Assembly: GCA_947472705.1 (NCBI GenBank)
Contig: CANJDA010000025.1
Coordinates: forward strand, 1 to 18,944
Direction of reading: 5' to 3'
Source: Flavobacteriaceae bacterium
Lineage (GTDB): Bacteria > Bacteroidota > Bacteroidia > Flavobacteriales > Flavobacteriaceae
DNA length: 18,944 nucleotides
Both the position numbers and the translations under genes were made by a program. The notes beneath the pieces are model-generated. The model saw nothing but the letters and a program-made list of their open reading frames with translations. It was not told the DNA's origin and did no database searches. Shown here in pieces: positions 8,253 through 15,276 of the stretch (position 1 is its first letter; every line of letters starts with the position of its first letter).

Positions 8253-8593
8253 ATGTTACAAGTTTTACATAATCCAAGATGTGGTAAATCAAGAAGCTGC
8301 TTAGCTTTTCTGAATGATTCTAATAAAAAATACGAAATCATTAATTACCTAGAGCATCCTCTTTCTGAAATTGAAATAAAAAAGTTATTGAAAAAACTAA
8401 AAGTCAACCCAATAGCTATAGTAAGATAAAAGAAAGTATTTGGATTGATAACTTCAAAAATAAATCTTTAACTGACAATGATATTATAGACGCTTTAGTA
8501 AAATATCCAATTCTTATCGAAAGACCTATAGTTATTGATGGTGACAAGGCAATTATTGGAAGAGAAATGGACAAATTAGAAAATTTCTTTTAG
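8253..8593 (+). pseudogene. Arsenate reductase (ArsC/Spx-like, glutaredoxin type), interrupted by a frameshift
   Basis: From the ATG at 8253 the frame reads MLQVLHNPRCGKSR and continues to PIAIVR, then hits TAA at 8427-8429 after 58 codons. A second frame starting around 8432 continues the same family: KESIWIDNFKNKS, then YPILIERPIVIDG and a C-terminal end at the TAG (8591-8593). Between the two parts only five bases (TAAAA) stand where six are needed, so a single-base deletion near 8427-8431 explains the break. Repaired, the product would be about 113 residues, normal for this thioredoxin-fold family, with the active cysteine in NPRCGKSR. These proteins reduce arsenate or, in some branches, act as thiol-redox regulators. 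It may be a real pseudogene or a sequencing error beside an A-run; the intact rest of both halves argues that any loss is recent. Confidence 0.8.
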
Positions 8594-8619
8594 TCAAAAC
8601 ACCTTTTATTTAACAAAAA

Positions 8620-8654
8620 TTTGTGGAGTCAAGGTTGGTTAAAACGTAATTTTG
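8620..8654 (+). promoter_or_regulatory. Promoter of the TonB-dependent receptor gene
   Basis: TTTG at 8620-8623, a 23-nt spacer and TAATTTTG at 8647-8654 (perfect TAnnTTTG) form a Bacteroidota-type promoter. Transcription would start near 8660, which excludes the upstream in-frame TTG at 8621 and supports the ATG at 8678. Confidence 0.6.
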
Positions 8655-8677
8655 CAATTCAAAGGACAAAAAATCAA

Positions 8678-11173
8678 ATGAAAAAAATTCAGATTATCTC
8701 TACTCTATTACTTATATGCAGTACTTTTTTAATGTTTTCTCAAGAAACTCAAAAAGGTTCAAAAATAACCATCACCGGAAAAGTAATTGAAAAAACTAGC
8801 AAACTTCCACTTGAATATGCTACGATTACTTTAAAAAACAATAAAAATCCAAAACAAGTTTTTGGCGGTATCACTGATAATAAAGGCGACTATACCGTTG
8901 AGATCACACCTGGCACTTACGATATAACGGTAGAATTTATTTCATTCAAACCAACGTTTATTGGTCAAAAACAACTTGCAACAAATTTAAATCTTGGTAT
9001 TATAGCTTTAGAAGAAGATGCAACCCAATTAACGGAAGTTGTGGTCACTGCAGAAAAAGCTGCCGTTGAAATTAAATTGGATAAAAAAGTATATAATGTT
9101 GGGCAAGACATCACTGCCAAAGGAGGGACAGCAAGTGACGTCCTTGATAATGTGCCTTCGGTTACGGTTGATGGAGATGGTAATGTTAGTTTAAGAGGCA
9201 ATAGTAATGTAAAAATATTTATAGACGGGAGACCTTCGACTGCTATCAATATTGCCGATGCTTTGAAATCTATTCCAGCAGATGCCTTAGATAAAATTGA
9301 AGTCATTTCAAATCCTTCTGCCCGTTATGACGCTGAAGGCGGTGGTGGAATCATCAATATCGTTTTGAAAAAAGGAAAAAATCAAGGCGTAAATGGAACT
9401 ATAGTAGGGACTGCTGGCGATCCGAGAAACTTTAGCTTAGTGGGTACATTTAACTATAAAACTAAAGATTTTAACCTTTTTACTTCATTAGGAATTAATG
9501 ATAGTAAATCAAAAGGTAAAGGGGTTAACAATAGTAAATATTTTGATGATAACGGAGACTTGATTAAATCAATTGATGAAAAGATTAATCGACAAAATGG
9601 TAGAAAAGGATTTAATTATGGTTTGGGAACCGATTGGTATTTAGATGATTCTACCACATGGACTAACTCATTTTCATATAGAAAGGCTAATGGTGCAAGC
9701 CCTATTTACGATAATTTATATAATAACGAAACAGATAATATTTTCTATCAATATAGATTTACTGATCAATTTACTAAAACCGAAGATATTGAATTTAGCT
9801 CTATATATTCTAAACAGTTTAAGAAAGAAGGGCATAATTTGAACCTTTTATTTACAACATCAAAAAATATAGATAATGATTTTGCCACAATAACAAATAG
9901 TTGCGAAGGTGCAATTAGTGATTTAACAAAGGAATCGACTAATAATTTACAAACACAAAGTAAAAATTTACTACAAGCCGATTATGTAGTACCTATTGGG
10001 AAAGAAAGCAAATTTGAAACTGGATATAAAGGCGATTTCAACACACTATTGACAAAATATAATGTTGGAAGTATTGATACTTTTGGAAACTACACCCCTT
10101 ATACCAATTACACGAACACCTTTGATTACAGAGAAAATTTCAATGCTTTATACACACAATTCGGTTCAAAATTCAAAAAATTATCTTATCAATTCGGAAT
10201 ACGATATGAAGATTCAAATATTGACATCAATCTATTAACGACCAATGATTTTAAAAACAAAAAGTACCATAACTTTTTTCCAAGTGCTTTTTTAAATTAT
10301 GAAGTTAATGACAATACGAATGTGTCTTTAAATTATAGCCGAAGAATTTCAAGACCTCGTTACCGATTTTTATCGCCATTCTCTAACTATTCAAGTAACA
10401 TTAATTTATTTGTCGGAAATACAGATATAAACCCATCATTAACAGATGCTGTCGAACTTGGAATATTGAAAAAAATAGGTAGAACAACTATTACTTCTAC
10501 TCTTTATTACAATAAAACCAATAGCCCTTTTCAGTTCATTAGAAGACCCAATGGCGATGTAGTAACTTCAATTGTAAATGGACAAACTGTCGAAACACCT
10601 GTTACCATCTCAACCCCAGTAAATTTAGATACCGATATTAGAATTGGCTTTGAATTCAACATCAATTATTCACCTGTAAAATGGTGGAAATTGAATGGTA
10701 ATTTTAATATTTTCCAAAGTAGACTAAAAGGAAATTATCAATATAAATTAAATGGTTCTACTGATATTGTTTATGAAAGTACAAATATACCAGCCGGTAG
10801 TTGGTTTGCCAAACTAAACTCTAGAGTCACACTTCCTTTTAAAATTGATTTTCAAACTAATGCCACCTACAACGCTCCACAGAATACTCCGCAAGGAAAT
10901 ACCATAGGAATTTTAGCTGCTAATCTTGGATTTAGTAAAGATTTATTCAAAGACAAAGCTACCATCTCTTTAAATGTAAACGATGTATTCAATTCCAGAA
11001 AGAGAATATCGGAAACCCATATCCCTAGTTTAAGTTCTTACAATGAAATGCAAATGAGAGTGAGACAAATTAACCTAACCTTTTTGTATCGCTTTAATGT
11101 TCATAAAAACGAAAAAGAGAAAAAACCAAAAGGAAACCAAGACAACAATGATAACGGAGATTTCCCAGGTTAA
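8678..11173 (+). CDS. TonB-dependent receptor-like outer-membrane beta-barrel protein
   Basis: The 831-residue protein starts with a signal peptide (MKKIQIISTLLLICSTFLMFS, cleavage likely before QET). Residues about 28-110 form a carboxypeptidase-regulatory-like beta-sandwich (KITITGKVIEK, EYATITLK, TYDITVEFISF). A plug-like domain follows (about 115-235, with SDVLDNVPSVTVDGDGNVSL and IDGRPS), then a long barrel ending in QINLTFLYRFNV. The last 25 residues are a Lys/Asn/Gly-rich hydrophilic tail beyond the final strand. The layout matches the outer-membrane beta-barrel (OMP_b-brl_3) branch of TonB-dependent receptors common in Bacteroidota. No SusD-like partner is adjacent, so it is not a classic polysaccharide-utilisation pair, and its cargo (metal chelate, peptide or other) is unknown. 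An in-frame TTG extension to 8621 overlaps the promoter and is rejected. A strong terminator follows. Confidence 0.88.
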   Translation: MKKIQIISTLLLICSTFLMFSQETQKGSKITITGKVIEKTSKLPLEYATITLKNNKNPKQVFGGITDNKGDYTVEITPGTYDITVEFISFKPTFIGQKQLATNLNLGIIALEEDATQLTEVVVTAEKAAVEIKLDKKVYNVGQDITAKGGTASDVLDNVPSVTVDGDGNVSLRGNSNVKIFIDGRPSTAINIADALKSIPADALDKIEVISNPSARYDAEGGGGIINIVLKKGKNQGVNGTIVGTAGDPRNFSLVGTFNYKTKDFNLFTSLGINDSKSKGKGVNNSKYFDDNGDLIKSIDEKINRQNGRKGFNYGLGTDWYLDDSTTWTNSFSYRKANGASPIYDNLYNNETDNIFYQYRFTDQFTKTEDIEFSSIYSKQFKKEGHNLNLLFTTSKNIDNDFATITNSCEGAISDLTKESTNNLQTQSKNLLQADYVVPIGKESKFETGYKGDFNTLLTKYNVGSIDTFGNYTPYTNYTNTFDYRENFNALYTQFGSKFKKLSYQFGIRYEDSNIDINLLTTNDFKNKKYHNFFPSAFLNYEVNDNTNVSLNYSRRISRPRYRFLSPFSNYSSNINLFVGNTDINPSLTDAVELGILKKIGRTTITSTLYYNKTNSPFQFIRRPNGDVVTSIVNGQTVETPVTISTPVNLDTDIRIGFEFNINYSPVKWWKLNGNFNIFQSRLKGNYQYKLNGSTDIVYESTNIPAGSWFAKLNSRVTLPFKIDFQTNATYNAPQNTPQGNTIGILAANLGFSKDLFKDKATISLNVNDVFNSRKRISETHIPSLSSYNEMQMRVRQINLTFLYRFNVHKNEKEKKPKGNQDNNDNGDFPG

Positions 11174-11178
11174 TACAT

Positions 11179-11209
11179 AAAAAAAGTCCCGATTGCTCGG
11201 GACTTTTTT
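11179..11209. terminator. Strong bidirectional intrinsic terminator after the receptor gene
   Basis: AAAAAGTCCCGA (11181-11192) pairs with TCGGGACTTTTT (11197-11208) around a TTGC tetraloop and is flanked by A and T runs. It starts 6 bases after the receptor stop and also serves the convergent small membrane protein gene. Confidence 0.92.
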
Positions 11210-11226
11210 GTAACAAAAACTTAAAA

Positions 11227-11400
11227 TTAAGCTGTTTGTTCAGCTTCTCTTTTTGCTTTTCTTTCTTGCAATAATTCTTTTACGCCACCAAAAATCCAAT
11301 AAGGAACGATGAATGTAATCAAGAACATCATCAACCAAAAACCAATGGTCAAAATGGTTAAGAATGCTAAGAAGCCTAAATACTGTTGAAATTCAAACAT
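11227..11400 (-). CDS. Small membrane protein, 57 residues, unknown function
   Basis: Starting at ATG 11400 the product begins MFEFQQYLGFLAFLTILTIG and has one long or two closely spaced hydrophobic segments (about residues 7-40, with a central Pro-Tyr-Trp), followed by a short charged tail KELLQERKAKREAEQTA. It is probably an inner-membrane protein with a cytoplasmic basic end. A longer in-frame start at 11430 is ruled out because that ATG lies within the -7 box. I do not recognise a named family, though similar small proteins appear to be common in Flavobacterium. Having its own excellent promoter and a shared strong terminator supports it as a real gene. It is convergent with the receptor gene and divergent from fumarase. 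Confidence 0.72.
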   Translation of the reverse strand: MFEFQQYLGFLAFLTILTIGFWLMMFLITFIVPYWIFGGVKELLQERKAKREAEQTA

Positions 11401-11427
11401 GTTTTCCGGAATTTTTTGAATTATACG

Positions 11428-11459
11428 CAAATGTAATAGTAATAATTTAGGTTACCAAA
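11428..11459 (-). promoter_or_regulatory. Near-perfect Bacteroidota promoter for the small membrane protein
   Basis: On the minus strand TTTG (11456-11459), exactly 20 nt, then TACATTTG (11428-11435) match the consensus fully. Transcription would begin near 11421, giving a leader of about 20 nt to the ATG at 11400. Confidence 0.75.
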
Positions 11460-11470
11460 TAACAAAACTG

Positions 11471-11502
11471 TTTTTATTCAATAGTTTTTAACTGTAAATT
11501 TG
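11471..11502 (+). promoter_or_regulatory. Putative promoter of the fumarase gene
   Basis: TTTT at 11471-11474, a 20-nt spacer and TAAATTTG at 11495-11502 (perfect TAnnTTTG) fit a promoter starting near 11509. The mRNA would then have a leader of about 88 nt that includes the folded GC-rich element. Confidence 0.5.
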
Positions 11503-11523
11503 TTATAACTTTTAGGATTTATT

Positions 11524-11580
11524 TTAGGAGCTATTTCCGGCTGTCCGCGCTACATGGTAGCTTGCTCCCATCCGGGCTAA
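11524..11580. repeat. GC-rich structured element in the fumarase leader, resembling a dispersed flavobacterial repeat
   Basis: This island is markedly richer in G+C than the flanking AT-rich DNA. GGAGC (11527-11531) can pair with GCTCC (11564-11568), enclosing a hairpin GCTAC-ATG-GTAGC (11549-11561). CCGG inside the outer loop (11537-11540) can pair with CCGG outside it (11572-11575), which would make a pseudoknot. TTAG (11524-11527) and CTAA (11577-11580) are complementary ends, though using them would compete with the outer stem at one base. From memory, elements with ends like GGAGCTATTTCC and GGGCTA are scattered in many copies through Flavobacterium genomes. Its orientation and function, whether structured RNA, repeat or leader regulator, cannot be settled from one copy. 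Confidence 0.55.
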
Positions 11581-11596
11581 TTTAAACATAATAATT

Positions 11597-12982
11597 ATGG
11601 AATTCCGATTAGAGAGTGATACTATGGGAACCGTTAAAGTTCCTGCCGATAAATACTGGGGCGCTCAAACCGAACGCTCTCGCAACAATTTCAAAATTGG
11701 TCCAGCAGCATCTATGCCTAAAGAAATTATTTATGGGTTTGCTTATCTGAAAAAAGCGGCAGCTTATACCAATTGTGATTTAGGAGTATTATCAATAGCA
11801 AAACGAGATTTTATTTCCCAAGTATGTGACGAAATACTTTCTGGTAAACTCGATGACCAATTTCCATTAGTCATTTGGCAAACAGGCTCTGGCACACAAA
11901 GCAATATGAACGTGAACGAAGTCATTGCCAACAGAGCGCAAGTTCTTGCAGGTTCTAAAATTGGTCAAGGTGAAGCGATTTTGAAAGCCAATGACGATGT
12001 CAACAAATCGCAGTCGTCCAACGATACCTTCCCTACTGCCATGCATATTGCAGCCTATAAAACCCTCATTGACAGTAGTATTCCAAATATTGAAAAACTC
12101 CGTGATACTTTAGATACAAAAGCTAAGACATTTGCTAACGTGGTCAAAATTGGAAGAACTCACCTCATGGATGCCACTCCTTTAACACTTGGTCAAGAAA
12201 TTTCGGGCTATGTGGCTCAATTAAACCATGGTTTAAATGCCTTAAAAAACACCTTACCTCATCTTTCAGAATTGGCTCTTGGAGGAACTGCTGTAGGTAC
12301 AGGTTTAAACACCCCAGAAGGTTATGATGTAAAAGTAGCAGAATACATTTCAAAATTTACTGGTTTACCCTTAGTCACTGCTCCTAATAAATTTGAAGCT
12401 TTGGCTTCCCATGATGCTATGGTCGAAAGTCATGGCGCTTTAAAGCAACTGGCTATTTCTTTAAATAAAATTGCCAATGATATTCGCATGATGGCTTCTG
12501 GTCCACGTTCTGGAATTGGAGAAATTCTCATTCCCGAGAATGAACCAGGTTCTTCCATAATGCCTGGAAAAGTAAACCCAACCCAATGTGAAGCGCTAAC
12601 CATGGTTTGTGCACAAGTCATGGGAAATGATGTAGTTATAGGGGTTGGTGGCATGCAAGGTCATTATGAACTCAATGTTTTCAAACCTATGATAGCAGCA
12701 AATTTCCTCCAATCAGCCCAATTGCTAGGAGAGGCCTGTTCCTCTTTTGATGAGCATTGTGCTTCTGGTATTGAGCCTAATTACAAACGAATTAGAGAAT
12801 TAGTTGATAATTCATTGATGCTTGTCACTGCTTTGAATACTAAAATAGGATATTACAAAGCAGGAGAGATTGCACAAACCGCACATAAAAACGGTACCAC
12901 CTTAAAAGAAGAAGCTATTAGACTTGGCTATGTCACAGCCGAAGATTTTGATGCATGGGTAAAACCTGAAGATATGATATAA
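11597..12982 (+). CDS. fumC: Class II fumarate hydratase (fumarase C)
   Basis: The 461-residue protein is full length and matches the iron-independent fumarase, which interconverts fumarate and malate in the TCA cycle in the cytoplasm as a homotetramer. Key motifs: TGSGTQSNMN (96-105), SSNDTFPT (140-147), THLMDATPLTLGQE (188-201) with the conserved histidine H189, and the superfamily signature GSSIMPGKVNP (318-328) carrying the catalytic serine S319. No residues of these motifs are missing. The related aspartase and argininosuccinate lyase are less likely because the N-terminal segment TMGTVKVPADKYWGAQTERS and the TGSGTQSNMN form are fumarase-typical. It appears to be a single-gene unit with its own promoter, a structured leader and a terminator directly after the stop. 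Confidence 0.95.
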   Translation: MEFRLESDTMGTVKVPADKYWGAQTERSRNNFKIGPAASMPKEIIYGFAYLKKAAAYTNCDLGVLSIAKRDFISQVCDEILSGKLDDQFPLVIWQTGSGTQSNMNVNEVIANRAQVLAGSKIGQGEAILKANDDVNKSQSSNDTFPTAMHIAAYKTLIDSSIPNIEKLRDTLDTKAKTFANVVKIGRTHLMDATPLTLGQEISGYVAQLNHGLNALKNTLPHLSELALGGTAVGTGLNTPEGYDVKVAEYISKFTGLPLVTAPNKFEALASHDAMVESHGALKQLAISLNKIANDIRMMASGPRSGIGEILIPENEPGSSIMPGKVNPTQCEALTMVCAQVMGNDVVIGVGGMQGHYELNVFKPMIAANFLQSAQLLGEACSSFDEHCASGIEPNYKRIRELVDNSLMLVTALNTKIGYYKAGEIAQTAHKNGTTLKEEAIRLGYVTAEDFDAWVKPEDMI

Positions 12983-13010
12983 AAAAAAACCGCAAAATTT
13001 GCGGGCTTTT
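12983..13010. terminator. Intrinsic terminator after fumC
   Basis: CCGCAAA (12990-12996) and TTTGCGG (12998-13004) form the stem, realistically five G/C-rich pairs with a five-base loop, preceded by a run of A and followed by GCTTTT. It begins right at the fumC stop and, read on the minus strand, can also stop transcription from the CAP-domain gene. Confidence 0.8.
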
Positions 13011-13072
13011 AGAGATCTGTCAAAATCAAACAAAACAATAATCAAACTATTATTTTCTTTTTGTACGCATGG

Positions 13073-13576
13073 TTATGCTCTTTTTTTCATAAACATGTTC
13101 GTGTAATATTTTCTTCCAGTTGCTGGATCGGTAGTTACGGAAATTCCAATATGAGTAAAATCTCCTTCAATGTTTGCTTTGTGAGCCGGACTATTCATCC
13201 AGGCATTAAAAGCACTTTCGGCAGTTAAATAATTGTAAGCAATGTTTTCACCTACTGTCTCAGCCCCTAATACATGTATCAGGTTTTGTGAACGATCATA
13301 AAAGTAATCATGATTTACCACTTTATTATCAATCATATACTTGTTGTGCTCTTCCGATTTGTAAGAGATGTGATTGATTACTTCTAAAGTATTCAATCCA
13401 ATGCTTTGACGATAATTGTTGATAAGGGTTACTAACTTCGTTTCTGTCTCATTGTAATTATAGGTAGTTACAATTTTTTTGTCAGTCGAAGAAGCTTCTG
13501 AAGAGTCAGAAGAACAAGATACCATAGTGAACACAATTGCTAACGGCAACAATGCTCTAAACATTTTTGCTTTCAT
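13073..13576 (-). CDS. CAP-domain (SCP/PR1-like) lipoprotein
   Basis: The 167-residue protein has a lipoprotein signal peptide ending in the lipobox MVSC (C21), followed by a Ser/Asp-rich stretch SSDSSEASS. In Bacteroidota, acidic residues just after the cysteine can direct lipoproteins to the cell surface, so exposure is plausible. The CAP fold shows KLVTLINNYRQSIGLNTLE, an early conserved His in the helix following it (KSEEHNKYM), HDYF, GENIA, and the terminal motif AWMNSPAHKANI followed by HIGISV. The two histidines and nearby acidic residues typical of the CAP cavity appear to be present. Bacterial CAP proteins have no established common activity. It stands alone, convergent with fumC. 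The alternative internal start at the fifth residue would still leave a workable signal peptide. Confidence 0.87.
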   Translation of the reverse strand: MKAKMFRALLPLAIVFTMVSCSSDSSEASSTDKKIVTTYNYNETETKLVTLINNYRQSIGLNTLEVINHISYKSEEHNKYMIDNKVVNHDYFYDRSQNLIHVLGAETVGENIAYNYLTAESAFNAWMNSPAHKANIEGDFTHIGISVTTDPATGRKYYTNMFMKKRA

Positions 13577-13616
13577 AGTAGTAGGTTAAGTTTTTAATAA
13601 AGTAGATGTGGGGCAA

Positions 13617-13773
13617 ACACTTTATTCAGATTAATAATGACAGAACGTATTTTGTTTGATTTGGTTATACAATACTACACTAAATACCGTTAAAGTATCA
13701 AAAAAAATCGATGAAATACACTTTATTTATTTTAACAAGGGTATTATTCTTACTTATATACACTTTATCGATG
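13617..13773. repeat. Short repeats upstream of the CAP-domain gene
   Basis: The nonamer ACACTTTAT occurs three times in the same orientation (13617-13625, 13718-13726, 13760-13768), and ATCGATG occurs twice (13707-13713, 13767-13773). They lie in the 220-bp gap upstream of the CAP gene. They may be sites for a regulator, but low complexity makes chance possible. No clear -7 box for the CAP gene was found here. Confidence 0.3.
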
Positions 13774-13796
13774 TAATAAATCAATATTCCTAAAAA

Positions 13797-13826
13797 TAAA
13801 AAACCACTCTTTTGAGTGGTTTTTTA
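13797..13826 (-). terminator. Intrinsic terminator downstream of the small conserved protein
   Basis: AAACCACTC (13801-13809) and GAGTGGTTT (13814-13822) form a perfect nine-pair stem with a TTTT loop, flanked by A and T runs. On the minus strand it follows the gene that ends at 13861, or at 13828 if its stop were read through. Confidence 0.88.
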
Positions 13827-13860
13827 TTCAAGCTGATTTATAAATCCTATTTATAGGTAT

Positions 13861-14109
13861 TTAATGACCTTGGTTAAGTATTACCTTTTGGTCTGTTATT
13901 CCCCATACAGTAGTTTCTACAACTTTTTTGGAGAGATTATCCTCAAAATAAATCCTGCTTTTGGAATGTTTTAAATTACCTAAAGCTAAAGCCTTATTTA
14001 ATTCTTCATAACGGCGCTGCATTTCTTCTGTTGTTTCTAAAACTTCAGAAGATGGAAAAGAAAGAAGTTGATTTTTTTCCTTTTCGATAGTCTCGAAATT
14101 AGGTTTCAT
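13861..14109 (-). CDS. Small conserved protein of unknown function, probably truncated by a premature stop
   Basis: From ATG 14109 the 82-residue product begins MKPNFETIEKEKNQLLSFP and has a helical first half (TTEEMQRRYEELNKALALGN) and a beta-rich second half (SRIYFEDN, KKVVETTVWGITDQKVIL). I recall similar short proteins in Flavobacterium, with no known role, that end in a tail like IPI-x-RI. Here the frame stops at TAA (13861-13863), yet the very next codons in the same frame read IPINRIYKSA before TGA at 13828-13830, so a single base change (for example TTA to TAA) would account for the loss of the last residues. The in-frame extension to 14178 overlaps the probable promoter and is rejected. 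It is followed by a strong terminator. Confidence 0.65.
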   Translation of the reverse strand: MKPNFETIEKEKNQLLSFPSSEVLETTEEMQRRYEELNKALALGNLKHSKSRIYFEDNLSKKVVETTVWGITDQKVILNQGH

Positions 14110-14148
14110 ATTTAATAAGATTAAGTTAAAAATAGATTTTGGGTTAGA

Positions 14149-14178
14149 TAAAATTAATAAAATAAGTTTCTTAAACAA
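14149..14178 (-). promoter_or_regulatory. Putative promoter of the small conserved protein gene
   Basis: On the minus strand TTG (14176-14178), a 19-nt spacer and TAATTTTA (14149-14156, one mismatch to TAnnTTTG) would start transcription near 14142. This favours translation from ATG 14109. Confidence 0.4.
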
Positions 14179-14313
14179 GATTTATTTAAAAAAAATATAA
14201 TTTCAAATAAATCATAATTAATTATAATTCAAATTTTTATTCTTGAAAACTATGTTTTAGACTTAACAAAATATATTGCAAAAGCGATTTTATTATTTCA
14301 AAATTATATTCTA

Positions 14314-14321
14314 TAAATTTG
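14314..14321 (+). promoter_or_regulatory. Putative -7 box for the GNAT acetyltransferase gene
   Basis: TAAATTTG is a perfect match to TAnnTTTG and ends 11 nt before the ATG at 14333, so the mRNA leader would be only a few bases. A weak TTTT at 14288-14291 may act as the -33 box. Confidence 0.5.
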
Positions 14322-14332
14322 CAAAAAGAGTT

Positions 14333-14893
14333 ATGCTTTCTATAAACTTTCATCCTTTTATAAACTTAGAAACTGAGCGATTACTTTTAAGACGCATTGA
14401 TATAAATGACGTTGAAGAAGTATTGGCAATGCGTGGTAATCCTGAAACCATGAAGTACATTCCAAGGCCATTGGCAAAAACCAAAGAAGATGCTTTGGAA
14501 CATATAGCTATGATTGAAGAAAAAATTCAAAGTAATGTTGGTATTAATTGGGGCATAACTATAAAAGGGAACAATAAAATTATAGGTATCATTGGACATT
14601 ATAGAATACAACCTGAAAATCATAGAGCAGAAATCGGTTATATGTCATTACCCGAATTCAATGGCAAAGGCTATATTACTGAGGCTATTAAAATTGTAGT
14701 TGCCTATGGTTTTGAGCATATGAACCTCCACTCTATCGAAGCCATTATAGATCCTGACAACATTGCATCTGAACGAGTTTTGCAAAAAAATGGTTTTGTT
14801 AAAGAAGCACATATTTTGGAGAATGAACTTTGGGAAGGAAAATATTGGGATACCGTAATCTATTCTTTGCTTAGAAGGAATTTCAGGTCTTAA
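14333..14893 (+). CDS. GNAT family N-acetyltransferase (RimJ/RimL-like)
   Basis: The product from ATG 14333 is 186 residues. It has the usual opening of this branch (LETERLLLRRIDINDVEEV), a central strand pair around NWGITIKGNNKIIGIIGHYR, and EIGYMSLPEFNGKGYITEA, where NGKGY is the acetyl-CoA phosphate-binding loop. It closes with IDPDNIASERVLQKNGF, typical of RimJ/RimL-like enzymes. Members move an acetyl group from acetyl-CoA to an amine, such as a protein N-terminus or a small molecule; the substrate here is unknown. A start at 14276 would add 19 residues but places the -7 box inside the coding region, so it is rejected. It stands alone, divergent from the small conserved protein gene. Confidence 0.87.
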   Translation: MLSINFHPFINLETERLLLRRIDINDVEEVLAMRGNPETMKYIPRPLAKTKEDALEHIAMIEEKIQSNVGINWGITIKGNNKIIGIIGHYRIQPENHRAEIGYMSLPEFNGKGYITEAIKIVVAYGFEHMNLHSIEAIIDPDNIASERVLQKNGFVKEAHILENELWEGKYWDTVIYSLLRRNFRS

Positions 14894-14916
14894 TATTTAT
14901 TTATAGTTATCACTTT

Positions 14917-14937
14917 AAATCGTACAGGTTCGATTTT
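14917..14937 (+). terminator. Weak hairpin after the GNAT gene
   Basis: AAATCG (14917-14922) and CGATTT (14931-14936) form a six-pair stem with an eight-base loop, 24 bases after the stop. The stem is weak and the T-run is short, so terminator activity is doubtful. Confidence 0.3.
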
Positions 14938-14966
14938 AGTATCTTAAACTAATTTGGAATTATTTT

Positions 14967-15194
14967 TTATTTGATTTTTGGTAGTGTTCTACAGTATAAT
15001 TCTTCGACTTTTTTTCTTGCCCAATCTGTTTTTCTTAAAAAAGTAAGGCTTGATTTTACTGATGGATTTTCTCGAAAACATTTGATCTTAATTAATTCCC
15101 CCAATGTATCAAAACCATAGAAATCTACTAGTTGCTCTACAATTTTCTTAAGAGTGATACCATGAAGTGGGTCTTTGGAGCTATTAATTTGCAT
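14967..15194 (-). CDS. VF530 family (DUF2132) DNA-binding protein
   Basis: From ATG 15194 the protein is 75 residues and carries the nearly invariant family pattern: DPLHGITLKKIVEQLVDFYG near the N-terminus, IKCFRENPSVKSSLTFLRKT in the middle and WARKKVEELY near the end. VF530-type proteins are small, basic, helical DNA-binding proteins of unknown cellular role, named after a Vibrio fischeri protein. A longer in-frame start at 15233 would lie within the stem of the terminator that ends the upstream protease gene, so 15194 is chosen. The basic C-terminal end (TLPKIK) fits nucleic-acid binding. Confidence 0.87.
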   Translation of the reverse strand: MQINSSKDPLHGITLKKIVEQLVDFYGFDTLGELIKIKCFRENPSVKSSLTFLRKTDWARKKVEELYCRTLPKIK

Positions 15195-15221
15195 GTGATA
15201 AAAATAACAATAATTTGAAAT

Positions 15222-15254
15222 AAAAAGAGCCATTAAAATTTAAATTAATGACTC
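15222..15254 (-). terminator. Intrinsic terminator of the subtilisin-like lipoprotein gene
   Basis: On the minus strand GAGTCATTAA (15245-15254) pairs with TTAATGGCTC (15227-15236) with one G-U pair and an eight-base loop, followed by TTTTTA. It lies about 23 bases after the protease stop and separates that gene from the VF530 gene. Confidence 0.72.
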
Positions 15255-15276
15255 TTCTTTAGTAAGTTATATACTT

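Noticed and set aside
8253..8593. Programmed frameshifting as an explanation for the split arsC-like gene
   Set aside because: There is no classic slippery heptamer with a downstream structure, and ArsC proteins are not known to use frameshifting; mutation or sequencing error is simpler.
8621..8677. N-terminal extension of the TonB-dependent receptor from a TTG at 8621
   Set aside because: It overlaps the -7 box at 8647-8654 and would bury the signal peptide that starts at 8678.
13037..13054. AATAAT/ATTATT inverted repeat after the CAP gene as a terminator
   Set aside because: The stem has only A-T pairs and is too weak; the fumC terminator at 12983-13010 can serve this side.
14918..14941. 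A GGTTCGA stretch that recalls a tRNA T-arm
   Set aside because: The flanking bases do not form the five-pair T stem, and there is no acceptor, D or anticodon arm; it is better explained as a weak hairpin.
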